This document shows positions 10,712 through 20,253 of a stretch of DNA of 64,000 nt, one piece after another. The stretch is from Siderastrea radians. Taxonomy: Eukaryota; Cnidaria; Anthozoa; Scleractinia; Rhizangiidae. The notes beneath the pieces are model-generated. The model did no database searches, had not been told where the DNA came from, and worked only from the letters and a program-made list of their open reading frames with translations. Each line of letters begins with the position of its first letter. Positions within the stretch are counted from its first letter, which is position 1. The stretch lies in the NCBI GenBank assembly GCA_964017195.1, contig OZ024887.1, positions 62,046,811 through 62,110,810 of the forward strand. The letters run 5' to 3'. The position numbers and the translations under genes were made by a program.

Positions 10712-13291
10712 TGCGTGGAGATAACGAAGTCTTGAACGAAGACAGTTGTGGAAATACAGGCAATTTCTTAGCGGCTCTGCAGATGATAGCTAACCACGAC
10801 GACATTTTGTAACAACACTTGTACAATATCCAACTCTCCAGCAGAAACATTACTTACACGTCGCCTTTAATTCAGAATGAGATCATTGAAATCATTGGAC
10901 AGCATATCATATTAAAGAATCTGCTAGAGGAAATCAAAACTGAAAAAATCACGGACATTACAGATACAAGGCTGCCAAGCTCTACAGTATAATGGCGGAC
11001 GAGGTAACGAGTCACAACAAAGAGCAACTAGCGTGTGGTGTGTGCACGCTTCGTCGACAAGAACAACGATGTCAGGGAGGAATTTATTGCCTTTATTCAT
11101 CTGCCACGAACAACCGGCGAGGTAATAGCGGAAACGATAGTGTCTACTTTGCAAGGTCTTGGTCTGGAATTAGAGAACGTGAGGGGTCAGGGGTACGATG
11201 GTGCCGCTAACATGTCCAGTGACAACGTGGGGGCTCAGCGTCGAATAAGAGAGCGCTCGCCAAAGGCTGTCTATGTACACTGCAGTGGTCATTGCCTGAA
11301 TCTGGTAATTTCCCACAGCTGTTCTTTTACCGCAAATCAGGAACGTGATCGATAAACTGAACCAATGCTGCTTGTATTTCCTTGGAAGCCCAAAGCGAGA
11401 GGGTAGGGTGGATTATAGCTTTACTTGTCATTGATCTTTCGTGGTTATAATATTGTAGTATTTCGTAATTTTGTTTTTAATATTGCATTTTAAGTACTAA
11501 TTATGTTAAAAAGGAAATGTATTAAAAACAATGTAGACAACATTTTATGTTAAGAATGCAAACTTGTTATTGTGCACCTTTCCGTCACAGGTCTTCTACA
11601 GTCCATTATTACGAAGGCCATATCAGAGGCAAGTCGCCGTAAGGGACTCATCGACATGTACAGGACGAGATGGGCCGCGCGCCACACGGCATACACACAC
11701 TTCTACCAGGCGTACCCCTGCGTCATTGCAGCCTTAGAAAATATCTCCTGTGGGGCTAATCACGAGATGTGTGGCGACGAGTACCAAGATGCCACCTGGG
11801 ACCGAAAGAGCAAGGACGACGTGGTTGCACTGTTGGCAAGTCTAGCAACTTTTGACTTCATTGTATCATTTCTTGTGTTCTTCGAATTCCTCTCTCACTT
11901 GTCAGGTGTCCCCGTGAAGGGCCAGTCAATTGACATTATCAAGGCATATCAAGAGGTAGGTATCTTGAACGGAACGTTATTCTTTTTTAAAATAATGTCA
12001 GAGAAAGAAATTAAAGCCTTATTAATGACAAATTAAAATAGCGAGAATTTACACTGTAAGATGGCTTCCAGATTGCAGATTTCAAGAGGACTTGCAACGA
12101 AATAGCGTCTAAAATGGACGAGAAATTCGTCCATGTCTATAAGCATGCAGTGAGGGTGGCATGTAACATCAATGTGGACCCTACCATGCCGAGGATGGCT
12201 GGTCGCGAGATCCATTGTTGCAATGCCCCTGCATGCTGACAATCCCGAGTAGTACTATCGGCGAAACGTGGCCGTGCCGCTTATTAACCATATCAAAGCT
12301 GAACTGGATGAGCAATTCTCCGGTAATGAGTTTTCGGGTTAAATCTCTATTGAATTGCTCTTTTTTTCTTTTACCTCCCCATCAGCTAGTTCATTTCTTT
12401 GTTCCACTGAAGTATGCAGGCTCTTCTTTCATCCGAACAGATCTGTCTGTGATGGCGTCAAGCCTCCTCTGTCTCGTACGTCAGTGTTGTGTGACAGGGC
12501 CGGTGATTTGCCAAACGCCGATGAGATCATCGACACCTACAAAGATGATCTCCCGTCGCCGGAACTTTTACGTCAAGACCTTCTTCGATTCCAGATCAGG
12601 TGGAACATAGTTAACTAAATTGATTAATTCTGGGTAATCCAAAATTACACAACGAATTCCACAAATGGGTAAGTGAGAGATAACAGTACATGTTGTTTCT
12701 TATTTCTTTCAGATACTCCTCAAAACCGAAGGAAGACAGGCCAAATACAGCAGCCAAAGCTCTTAAGTAGTGCGATGATGATCTTTTGCCAAATATATAT
12801 GCGCTCCTCAAGACATGCGCCACAATCCCTGCAACGAGCTGTGAATGCGAAAGAAGTGCAAGTTCTTTAAGGCGGCTGCATACATATAACAGGGCATGCA
12901 TGGGCCAAGAAAGGCTGTCGTCCTTCGCACTAATGCACATTCATTATCACGTTAAAATTATTTTGGAATAGGTGGTAAATCTGTTTGCCACCAAACACCC
13001 ACGGAGGCTGGAACTCGGGACAATTCTGAAGGATTAGTTCCGCAGTATTTTGATGTATCATTTTACATCGTAAAATTAGTCCTTTTTAACTTAATTCAAA
13101 CAATTCTATTCGACAAATGTAATATTCAGTTCCTACCGTGTACTTTGCCGTTACAATTTCTCATGTATTGCTACTTTCCTAAATAAACGGATCAGACAAT
13201 AAAAATACACTTCGGTAGTTTGGTCCACTTTGGCCTGGTTAGCACCCCTCCCCCCCCCCCTCCTCCCCCACATAAAATCCTGGTTACGGGC
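10712..13291 (+). mobile_element. hAT element with ZMYM1-like transposase, 5' truncated
   Basis: This block replaces about 600 bp of array unit 4, including the SINE head. Unit homology stops at 10711 and resumes at 13292 inside the SINE tail. Its 3' end, read on the minus strand, starts CAGGCCCGTAACCAGGATTT, a plausible hAT terminal repeat. No partner repeat or 8 bp target duplication is found at 10711, so the 5' terminus was probably lost in a deletion that also removed unit sequence. C and T runs and a polyadenylation-like aataaa lie near 13180-13260. Confidence 0.65.
10718..13037 (+). pseudogene. hAT (ZMYM1/P52rIPK-like) transposase gene, decayed
   Basis: Domesticated-type hAT transposases of this group have a DUF4371-like region, an RNase H-like core and a C-terminal hAT dimerisation domain. 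Visible here are: SCGNTGNFLAALQMIANHD (10751-10807), a stop at the TAA near 10808, FVDKNNDVREEFIAF and RGQGYDGAANMS (about 11040-11215), VHCSGHCLNLVISHSC, then YRTRWAARH (about 11660). The dimerisation motif [16 protein letters not shown] with [16 protein letters not shown] is at about 12840-12955. GT/AG-like borders suggest introns at about 11401-11590, 11958-12079, 12319-12418 and 12606-12712. Damage includes the early stop, a frame change near 11320, a stop at 12960s in one frame and a stop after GTILKD near 13037. Probably inactive. Confidence 0.75.
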
Positions 13292-14146
13292 CTGATTTAG
13301 ATTATTTCTTTCATTCTCCCTTTGAAAACCCTCACGGGGAGTGGTCAATTCAGTTGTTATTATAAATCGCCTGCAGCGTGAAATGTTCGGGGTGTTCTTT
13401 TTGCTTGAATATCCTTGAGTGAAAAGAGACTGCTCGTAGTCTTAATACTGGTCCAGATTCCTATGTCGGTACTCAATTCAGTCTTTGTTTTACTATTTCA
13501 TGGCAAAAGGTACGCATCGTCGCAAGAAATGAATATATAAATACGGCATAAATCTCCTACCCGAGAAGGATATTATTAGCTCGTGTCGGGAAGAAATCTA
13601 AGCGGCTTATTATTTCACGTAGTATTTCAGCGCTGATATCCTCGTTTCAGGTTTGGCCGATTGAGTGAAGCAAGATGTAATTTTGAATTATTTTGCAAGT
13701 ATAACTAACGCCAGGACAATGTGCAGGGATAGAAGGTAGTTTTTTTCGATTTGCCGATGGAGATCCGTCGTGTGATTAACAGGCTAAATTTTCTTCTTCA
13801 AGGCTATACCTTTTTTTAAAGCGATTTCCTACCAAATCCTCAGTTAAAACTTGTTTGTGTATCTCTTAAACCCCAAGAATAAAAGTAGAATCAATTTAAA
13901 AAACAAGGAATAAATGAATTTCACGCTTTTAAAAAGATTGTAGCACATTCACGCGAAAAATAAGGCTTAAGTGGAACAGAAACGATCACCAAAACAGATT
14001 TAATTACATTGGAATGATAGTAAGTCGCTGGGCTTCACGCAGAGATATATGACTAAAAGACAGTCACGTATCTCTGTGGGATCCCAAGGTAATTTTTGGT
14101 TGCTAAGAACGTCTGGCTCGTTATGCGCTTTCTAATATGACTTAGT
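13292..14146 (+). repeat. Remainder of array unit 4 after the hAT block
   Basis: Homology to the array resumes within the SINE tail (atttagattatttctttc) and continues through the AT-rich end of the unit. It carries a ~35 bp insertion near 13945-13980 that other units lack. No gene seen. Confidence 0.75.
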
Positions 14147-15085
14147 ATCTGTTAAAGAAAGAAAACACAAGAACAGCGCTCAGCAAAATCTTACCGTTCT
14201 AAAAGTTTGTAGTCCGTATCGTCCAGGAAGGAGAACCAATATTACTGTGAGCTACAGATGTGCTCTGTTTTAGAGTCATAAGCAACTCAGAGTTAAAACT
14301 GACGTAACGTACGCTTGATAGAGCTACCAAACAGTCACACTTAAAATCATGACAACTTGTCATGATAACAAAATATACACCTATTTGTAAAACGTTGTCC
14401 GGTGAAACGTGTAAACTATGGACAATGCGACACAATGAAACTCTGGGAAGATGGCAAGGGCAAGTTTGTGACTGGGTTTCGTTTCTTGATGTTCAAAATA
14501 TTTTCTTTCCAAGATAATTTAAAGAGTAAATTAAGACAGGTTGAGTTATTATAATATGTACGTGACTAAGAATATAGGCAAGAATTCACGCTTCCCGGAG
14601 CACCACTGGGTCGCATCGTCAATGATTTATACTTTTCACCCGACAAAGTTTTTTCGATTGGGTGTATCAAATTCTTTGTCATTTACCTAACCTTGAATTG
14701 TCAGGTTTCTGTCGGCCACTGTAGAGAGACTGGCTGGTTCAAACCGTTAAGAGTGTAGCTCCCTAAGGAACGACCAATGATTTTGGATCAAAAAATGAAA
14801 TTTTCTTATATTCTGTGATTTAAAAGCCCTAGCCAGTCCCGTTTGTTTCCATGAAATCAAACATCTACTTTTTAAAGGATCAAAGTACGTCATGATAAAA
14901 TTGAGGAGTACATCAGATAGAGAATTAAACTATACGGAGGGTTTATCAGTCACTGCACCTCTTTCAATTTGTGATGGTGAAGCGGACTTTCGATCTAATC
15001 GGTCCGAACCTGATCTCTGCTGTTAGGTTTCAACCGTCAGATTTTTGTCCAGGTATTAATTTCCACACTGAGAGAGAAAATTATA

Positions 15086-15241
15086 CAGTTGACTCCTAAT
15101 AGCTCGAACCCTCGATTACTCGAAGTTAGCGCTAACTCGAACCAAAATCGTTCTCCTCTGGATTGCTTCATACATTCACTGTAACCTTACCCTCTATAAT
15201 TCAAACCCTTGATAACTCGAAGTAAATCCATTTTCCCTCCA
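15086..15241 (+). mobile_element. Truncated Tigger/pogo-like MITE
   Basis: Preceded by TA, the sequence begins CAGTTGACTCCTAATAGCTC and repeats variants of gaTaaCTCGAA. Terminal CAGT, repeated TCGAA motifs and a TA flank are typical of Tigger/pogo non-autonomous elements. The right terminus is missing: the element stops where the receptor-locus repeat begins, so it marks the junction between the 2.2 kb array and the receptor units. Confidence 0.45.
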
Positions 15242-15440
15242 GTTTAATAGCGCTCAAAACGAAACTAAAATCGCGGAAAGTTCGCTCGCTCAAGAACAAG
15301 AAGAAGAAAGCGAAAATACAGAAGAAAATTCAACATCGTATTGTAATCAACCAGTGTACAGAGAAATATCACACACAAATCAGTGGACGAGTAAACAAGA
15401 TGAAGAAAGATGAAGTCAAGAGCTGTTTCAAAGAAGGTGG
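15242..15440 (+). pseudogene. Copy of small acidic open frame, start codon lost
   Basis: Homologous to the plus-strand frame at 47023. The ATG is replaced by ATC, but the frame that follows (AESSLAQEQEEESENTEEN...CNQPVYREISHTNQW) is otherwise open to a TGA. I do not recognise the product. Confidence 0.35.
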
Positions 15441-15479
15441 TTTGGACTCTCGCCAGTGATGAATTAAAAACTTGCAAAT

Positions 15480-16278
15480 AATTATTTCAGGATAATTTGT
15501 CTGATCTGTCCTTGTTTGAAGAAATGACAGTTTTCTGTTTGAAATACTGGAATTCGATAATTTTAGAATTAATTTTGTTTTGCCCCTTACTCCTGGTTAC
15601 CAACTGTTTAAAAAGACAAACGAGACTTTTACCCACGTTTACCCACGTACGTCACCTTCCTCACTAAAACATACACCCAAGGGGCTTGGGTGACGTTAAT
15701 TCTGCATTCCAAGAAAGTAAGCTTAAAAACCATTTGAAAAGGCATGCACGTTCACTGCATGCACGTTCTGTTTTGGATTGGGCAGTAAACATCCACACAG
15801 CTGTATTAAAGTAAACCTTTTTTCGTACAAAGCTGTAAAAAAATTTTTCCTCAGCTAGAAGAGAGAAATAAGAGCAGAATGTTACTTAAGTTATGGCAAT
15901 GTATGTAAATATTTATGCAGGTAACTTTGCATCCTGACTACATATTCCTTTAATCAAATTATAAAGCACCCATTTTGCTCAAACATGGAGTTATCTTGAA
16001 GACATTTGAACGAACTCACAGTAGAATGCTAAGATTCAAAACAATCTCCTACTGAAAACTCTGTTCGCCTACATAAATAAAGAGAAATGCAATGAAATAC
16101 TTTCAGATCGATTATGTGCTACGTATCAGTGTACATATGTTTGAACGAATTAACTTCACTTTGGGAGACTTTCTGGGGCAAATTGGCACCGGACTAAACA
16201 CAAACACGATGAGACCGGTAACCGTTCACTGTACATAAGATAAATGCTCTCAAAGTTAGCAGGAATTTTCGTATGAAG
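15480..16278. other. Receptor-unit spacer, copy 1
   Basis: Non-coding sequence shared with 29755-30086 plus 31918-31981 plus 34572-34800, and with 47225-48000. It serves as the uninterrupted (empty-site) version for two insertions in copy 2: the TTAA foldback at 30087 and the MITE at 31983. Confidence 0.6.
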
Positions 16279-16339
16279 CTATCCATATGAAAGTGCTCTT
16301 CCAACCTGTGTCGATAGCCTCAGTGGAACACACTGAGTA

Positions 16340-16521
16340 CGTACCCTGCAGTGTTGTTTAATCCATGTCGTCCAGATCCCAAGTAACTGCTTTGATCCTG
16401 CTTTCGATAAGTCACTCTTATTAAATTGATAAGACTGGCATCTTTCAGGACAAAGATATACAGCTACAGCAATAAACAATAATGCTAACAGAAGGCCTGA
16501 TTTGCATGCAAAGCTTCTCAT
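16340..16521 (-). pseudogene. Type II signal-peptide first exon, copy a (damaged)
   Basis: The minus-strand frame MRSFACKSGLLLALLFIAVAV is a classic signal peptide start, followed by YLCPERCQSYQFNKSDLSKAGSKQL. Compared with copies c and e, about 25 codons are missing after SKQLL. The donor region reads cactgcagg|gtacgt, with a four-base insertion relative to the other copies. Spliced here, the exon would be out of phase with the receptor's large exon. No receptor exon lies downstream on this strand within the window, so this is an orphan. Confidence 0.5.
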
Positions 16522-17205
16522 TATGATTGAAGATCACGAGCCAGTTGAGAGCCTGAAAATGAAAGATATTCGAAAATGAAAGATATCCGCCGTCAACGAT
16601 CGAAAGGGTCAATTCCCTCTCCCTATTGAACCTTCTCGAAGAGCAACAGGTTTCTGAGAAAGCGAAGCGTTTCTACTTTTGTACGAAGGTGTTCCGGTGG
16701 TTAGGTTTCAAAAGGAATCTACTTAAACTTTCAAAAATCAGTCCACCTTTTTCTTTCGGGCATCAAACGTCCAACTAAAAAACTTTGAACCACGATTCTG
16801 ATCTCTGAAACGCATTCGTTATAGCACGCTATCACTTTTAAATCGGTCAAATATCAACTTTACACATACACCCTTAAACTACTAGCAATTTACCAGTACG
16901 AGCCGGCAGTACGTACAGCAAAAAGCAACAGGCTGAATCACTGTTTAGCCATTGTAAATGAAGCGATCGTGAACAGTTTTTTTATGTAGCGTGGAGGATA
17001 TAGCGATAGATATGTAATTTCAGCCGTACTATGTTTAGTCCAGTCCTAGTGCAAAAAGCCTGAGTTTACTACAAAAGTTGGCACAGATGCTCTATTCGCT
17101 CATACTTTTTGAATTTTCGGACCTTTCACTTTATCATTAATGTAAATAGACAAAAAAGGAAAAAGTAGGCTGCCAATGATACCCCAGTACCGGTACGCAC
17201 TGGTA

Positions 17206-17345
17206 CAGTGCATGGACCCGTTATAACGAAATGCCAAGGGACTGGGAAAATGTTTGAGTTCCTGAACGGGGATTCGTTATAAACGAAAGCCTATTATAAC
17301 GAAATTGGGAAAACGACCAAACTCTCCGTTATATCGGGGTTAATA
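17206..17345. repeat. Old pogo-like MITE shared by receptor units
   Basis: Sequence rich in (a)taacgaa repeats (cgttataacgaaatgcc, gttataaacgaaagcc, attataacgaaattggg) between a left CAGTGCATGGACC after TA and a right gttatatcgggg. The same block is at about 35878-36015 and 48937-49075, so it predates the unit duplications. The family is suggested by TA/CAGT and the motif style only. Confidence 0.35.
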
Positions 17346-17405
17346 ATTATTTTGCCTTAAAAGCCACCTGCTTGACCGAGGTTCGGCCGTATAAAAAGTT
17401 CGAAC

Positions 17406-18853
17406 CAGGGCGGAAAAAGGTTGGGTGATGAAACGAGCGCTTCCGAGAAAAAGGCGTGATGCAGTGGACTGAGATCAAATTAGGTGATAGGTCAAAATGG
17501 TTGCCTGCTTGGGTCTCCTCCATAATCCTGACAATCTATTAAGTTCCCTAAAAACGCCGACCTTGGGTTATCTTTCCTTTGTCTTATCCGCCTTGATCGA
17601 TGCTATAAAAAAACTGCCTAAAAACTGTCTAAAAACGAGCAGAGTAAAGTAAAAAGATCGAAAATGGCGTTTGGATTATGCGTGGCGGCATGACACGTAT
17701 TTATAATGCGTGCAGCTCGTGCAAGGTTAATCAGGATACCCTGGTTAATTAATTAAGGACGATGCCTCTTTTTGTTACTGCGCATGCGTTCTGCGCATCT
17801 CGGGATATTCAAGTTTCTTAAGGAATTTGCCCACTAATACAGCAACATTTTTGCGCGGCTTATGACTATGTGGAAAAGGCAGATCTTAGCAAGGGCTATC
17901 AGAATCCCGAAAGAAAATAAGGGGTAACCACGTATTTTTCAGAGATAATTGAGCCTACATTTTGAAAGCAATTGCCATACATTCTTTGTAGTTTAGCGCT
18001 TTTTTTTTAATTATGGTTACTTAATTATCTCTGAAAATTGCGTGGTCACCCACATTTTTCTTTTTGGATTCCAATAACCCTTACTAAGATCTATTTTCCC
18101 CCATAGTCATAACCTTTGCAAAAATACATCTGTATTAGGAGGCACCGTCCTTAAATCAAATCAACATCGCGCTTCTTCTTTTTCCCCAAAACCTCTCCTA
18201 TGCTTGTCTGTTTCTTTAAAAACTACAAATAGAATTGCTCCTCAGTTAAGACGGTTTCCTTTGCTATGTTTGTGTGAGACAAAGGAAGGAGAAATCTTCA
18301 AACTTAATTTCGCTTTCAATTTGTTAACAAATCGTTGACGGCGTTGCGACGAATCATCGCCATGGCGCGTTGCAAGGAGGAAAAGTTTAAAGTTGCAAAA
18401 CGCCACTATCTCCAAATATCTTCAGCTAATTTTTTATTATGTTATGTAAAATTTATCGACCTTTAAAATATGTAAGATTTAGGGTGGAGTAATTTGGAGC
18501 TTTTGTAAAAGAGACGATGAAAGACAACCATGTCATGTTTGCGACAAGAGCAAGCATTCGACATCCTCAAATTGAGCTCATTTTGGCCAACTTACTGTGA
18601 AAAAAATTGCACGCAGACGTAAACATTTTAAGCTATGTGCCAGGATTGTGAAAAAACGTTTTTATCATAGTCCACGGCTGGCTGAAAAATAAAGAAAGAA
18701 AATGAGATTTCCGGTTTGTTGAAAGGTAGATTTTGCCAGCCACCAAACGCACCGGAAGTGCGGAAAGAGCGCTCGTGCAAGTCCTTCTCTGGGCATCACA
18801 CATCGCTTGAAGAGCAGACCGCTCGTTTCATCGCCTAACCTTTTCCCGCCCTG
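17406..18853. mobile_element. Non-autonomous hAT-like element
   Basis: Terminal inverted repeats of about 34 bp begin CAGGGCGGAAAAAGGTTGGG at 17406, with the complement ending at 18853. An 8 bp target duplication GTTCGAAC lies at 17398-17405 and, displaced by a second insertion, at 19099-19106. The paralogous empty site at about 36077 and 49135 lacks the element. An 8 bp duplication with CAGGG termini is the hAT signature. I see no transposase inside. Confidence 0.8.
17757..18150. mobile_element. TTAA-flanked foldback MITE inside the hAT element
   Basis: Flanked by TTAA (17753-17756 and 18151-18154), with inverted termini GGACGATGCCTC / GGACGGTGCCTCC. The inner arms also pair, for example cttagcaagggctatcagaat against its complement near 18065-18090. 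Together these give a near-complete foldback of 394 bp. TTAA duplication fits Kolobok- or piggyBac-type mobilisation. Confidence 0.7.
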
Positions 18854-19095
18854 GGGCCCGTTTCTCGCAAGTCCCGATAACTTTTCGGGCCCGGAAAGCC
18901 ATTTTATGTGCTCGATGTTTACATTTTAAAGACTCAAATTTTGTTGGTTTTGAAAACTGAGCGATAAAATTCTAAGTTGATAAAACGTGTCGGGCTGATA
19001 TGCAGGCTAAAAACTACGCCAACGTTCTATAGATTTTGAATTTAATTTATAGCTCCGGGCTCGAAAAGTTACCGGGACTGTCGAGAAACGGGCCC
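18854..19095. mobile_element. GGGCCCGTTTCTCG MITE inserted at the hAT end
   Basis: Begins GGGCCCGTTTCTCGCAAGTC and ends with the complement (gactgtcgagaaacgggccc). It is flanked by CTG at 18851-18853 and 19096-19098. Removing it restores ...gccctg next to gttcgaac, the expected hAT border. The element is palindromic only at its ends (about 45 bp). Confidence 0.75.
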
Positions 19096-19106
19096 CTGGT
19101 TCGAAC

Positions 19107-20253
19107 AATGTGGCGGGCGCCGAAATAAAGGTGGGGGGGGGGGGAAGGAGAGATTCGAGAACGTGAAGCGCGAGTGAAGGGATAAGGCGATCCTTCATAC
19201 TCTCGCGCTTCCTGCTCGCAAATACCTCCACTTTCTTCTCCTGTTGGGAACTGCCAAGCAGGCTTATCAATCAGCGACTCAAGGGTGTAATGATTCCGTC
19301 TTCAAAGCTTCAAACACAAAACTCAACTTCTGACAAAATATATATAGTAATATTGGGACTATCACCAGCTCCCGAAAGCTGTAACGTGGTTGGTCTGAGG
19401 CCAAATGCATATGACTGGCTAAAAGCTCCTGTCATTTTCTAAAAGCAATCATAAATTTTTGTGTATAAGTTATTTAATTGCAACAAGCTATTTTATATTA
19501 CAAACACAAAATATAAGTTTACAGTAACGTTCTTTTCCATCATCGATCTTTATACTTGTAATGGATCTCGCAGTACATACACAAGGGCGAGAACTACACT
19601 GCTTTTTCCAATAATATGAAGTTACTTAACAAATTATGATAATTATTACTAATTACAATTTGCGCAAAAATCTATGCAAGTTTCAAATGCGCTTTATAAA
19701 AAATTGGAATTTTTAAAAACCACAGATTTGTAAATATGACTGCGAAAACGATTTAAAATATGCACATAACAGGAAATACATTAAAAAAAGCTCACAATTG
19801 GAGTACAAAGTTAAAAATCATACATTAAAACGCTGGAGTCCATGGAAAAAGATACCAAATTCTGGTATCTTTTTTACACTTTGCTGAACGTCCAGTGGAC
19901 GTAATAAAATCGAAAAAGGCATTGAGTATATTTTAATATGCCCTTAACTGCTAGGTTTCAATTTGAAAGTATTGATGAAATCATTCAGTATATAGATGAA
20001 AATGAAAGCCCATGCGCAGTACGATCGTCAAATAGTGTTTGCACAGAAGGTTCTTGTCAATTTGAAAATTTTGGGTGTAAGGCTTTAAACCAATGCACAT
20101 CATTGGCCATTTTTAGAGTCATAAAATGTCCAGTATTTCCCCTTTGGTCCATTCTGCGGTGACGAGAAAGTATCATCTATTTGCCGGACAGACCCACCAG
20201 TTCCCATCTCATCTTCCTTGCTTTGAGGGCGCACCAAAGGATTTTGTACCACG
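19107..20253. other. 3' flank of receptor copy A
   Basis: Shared with 36075-37031 plus 39423-39886 and with 49140-50860. It contains a G run at about 19133-19144 and one copy of the 92 bp segment that is triplicated at 36211. Near 19848-19877 is a perfect hairpin (aaaaagatacca / tggtatctttttt). No gene; the degenerate tail-like frames are described with the receptor. Confidence 0.55.

Larger units (their letters stand above)
3001..14833. repeat. Tandem array of ~2.2 kb units (4+ copies)
   Basis: A landmark (gacttagtat...aagaaagaaaac) recurs at about 3021, 5211, 7385, 9787 and 14147, giving periods of 2190, 2174, 2402 (2202 without the 200 N) and 4360 (an interrupted unit). Each unit has the same order: the landmark, a block with a short palindrome (tgacaacttgtcatga) near +160, a block near +520 (ggctggatcaaaccgttaag), an 8 bp minisatellite, a tRNA-like SINE, then a long AT-rich tail. 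The last unit stops at about 14833. Units differ by indels that are not multiples of three inside the longest open frames, so the unit is probably non-coding. Confidence 0.85.

Noticed and set aside
3001..14833. CRISPR-like spacing of repeats
   Set aside because: Unit length is ~2.2 kb and the organism is eukaryotic; there are no short repeats with unique spacers.
19848..19877. Bacterial-type terminator hairpin
   Set aside because: Perfect hairpin with T run, but in eukaryotic 3' flank and disrupted in copy B; no role can be assigned.
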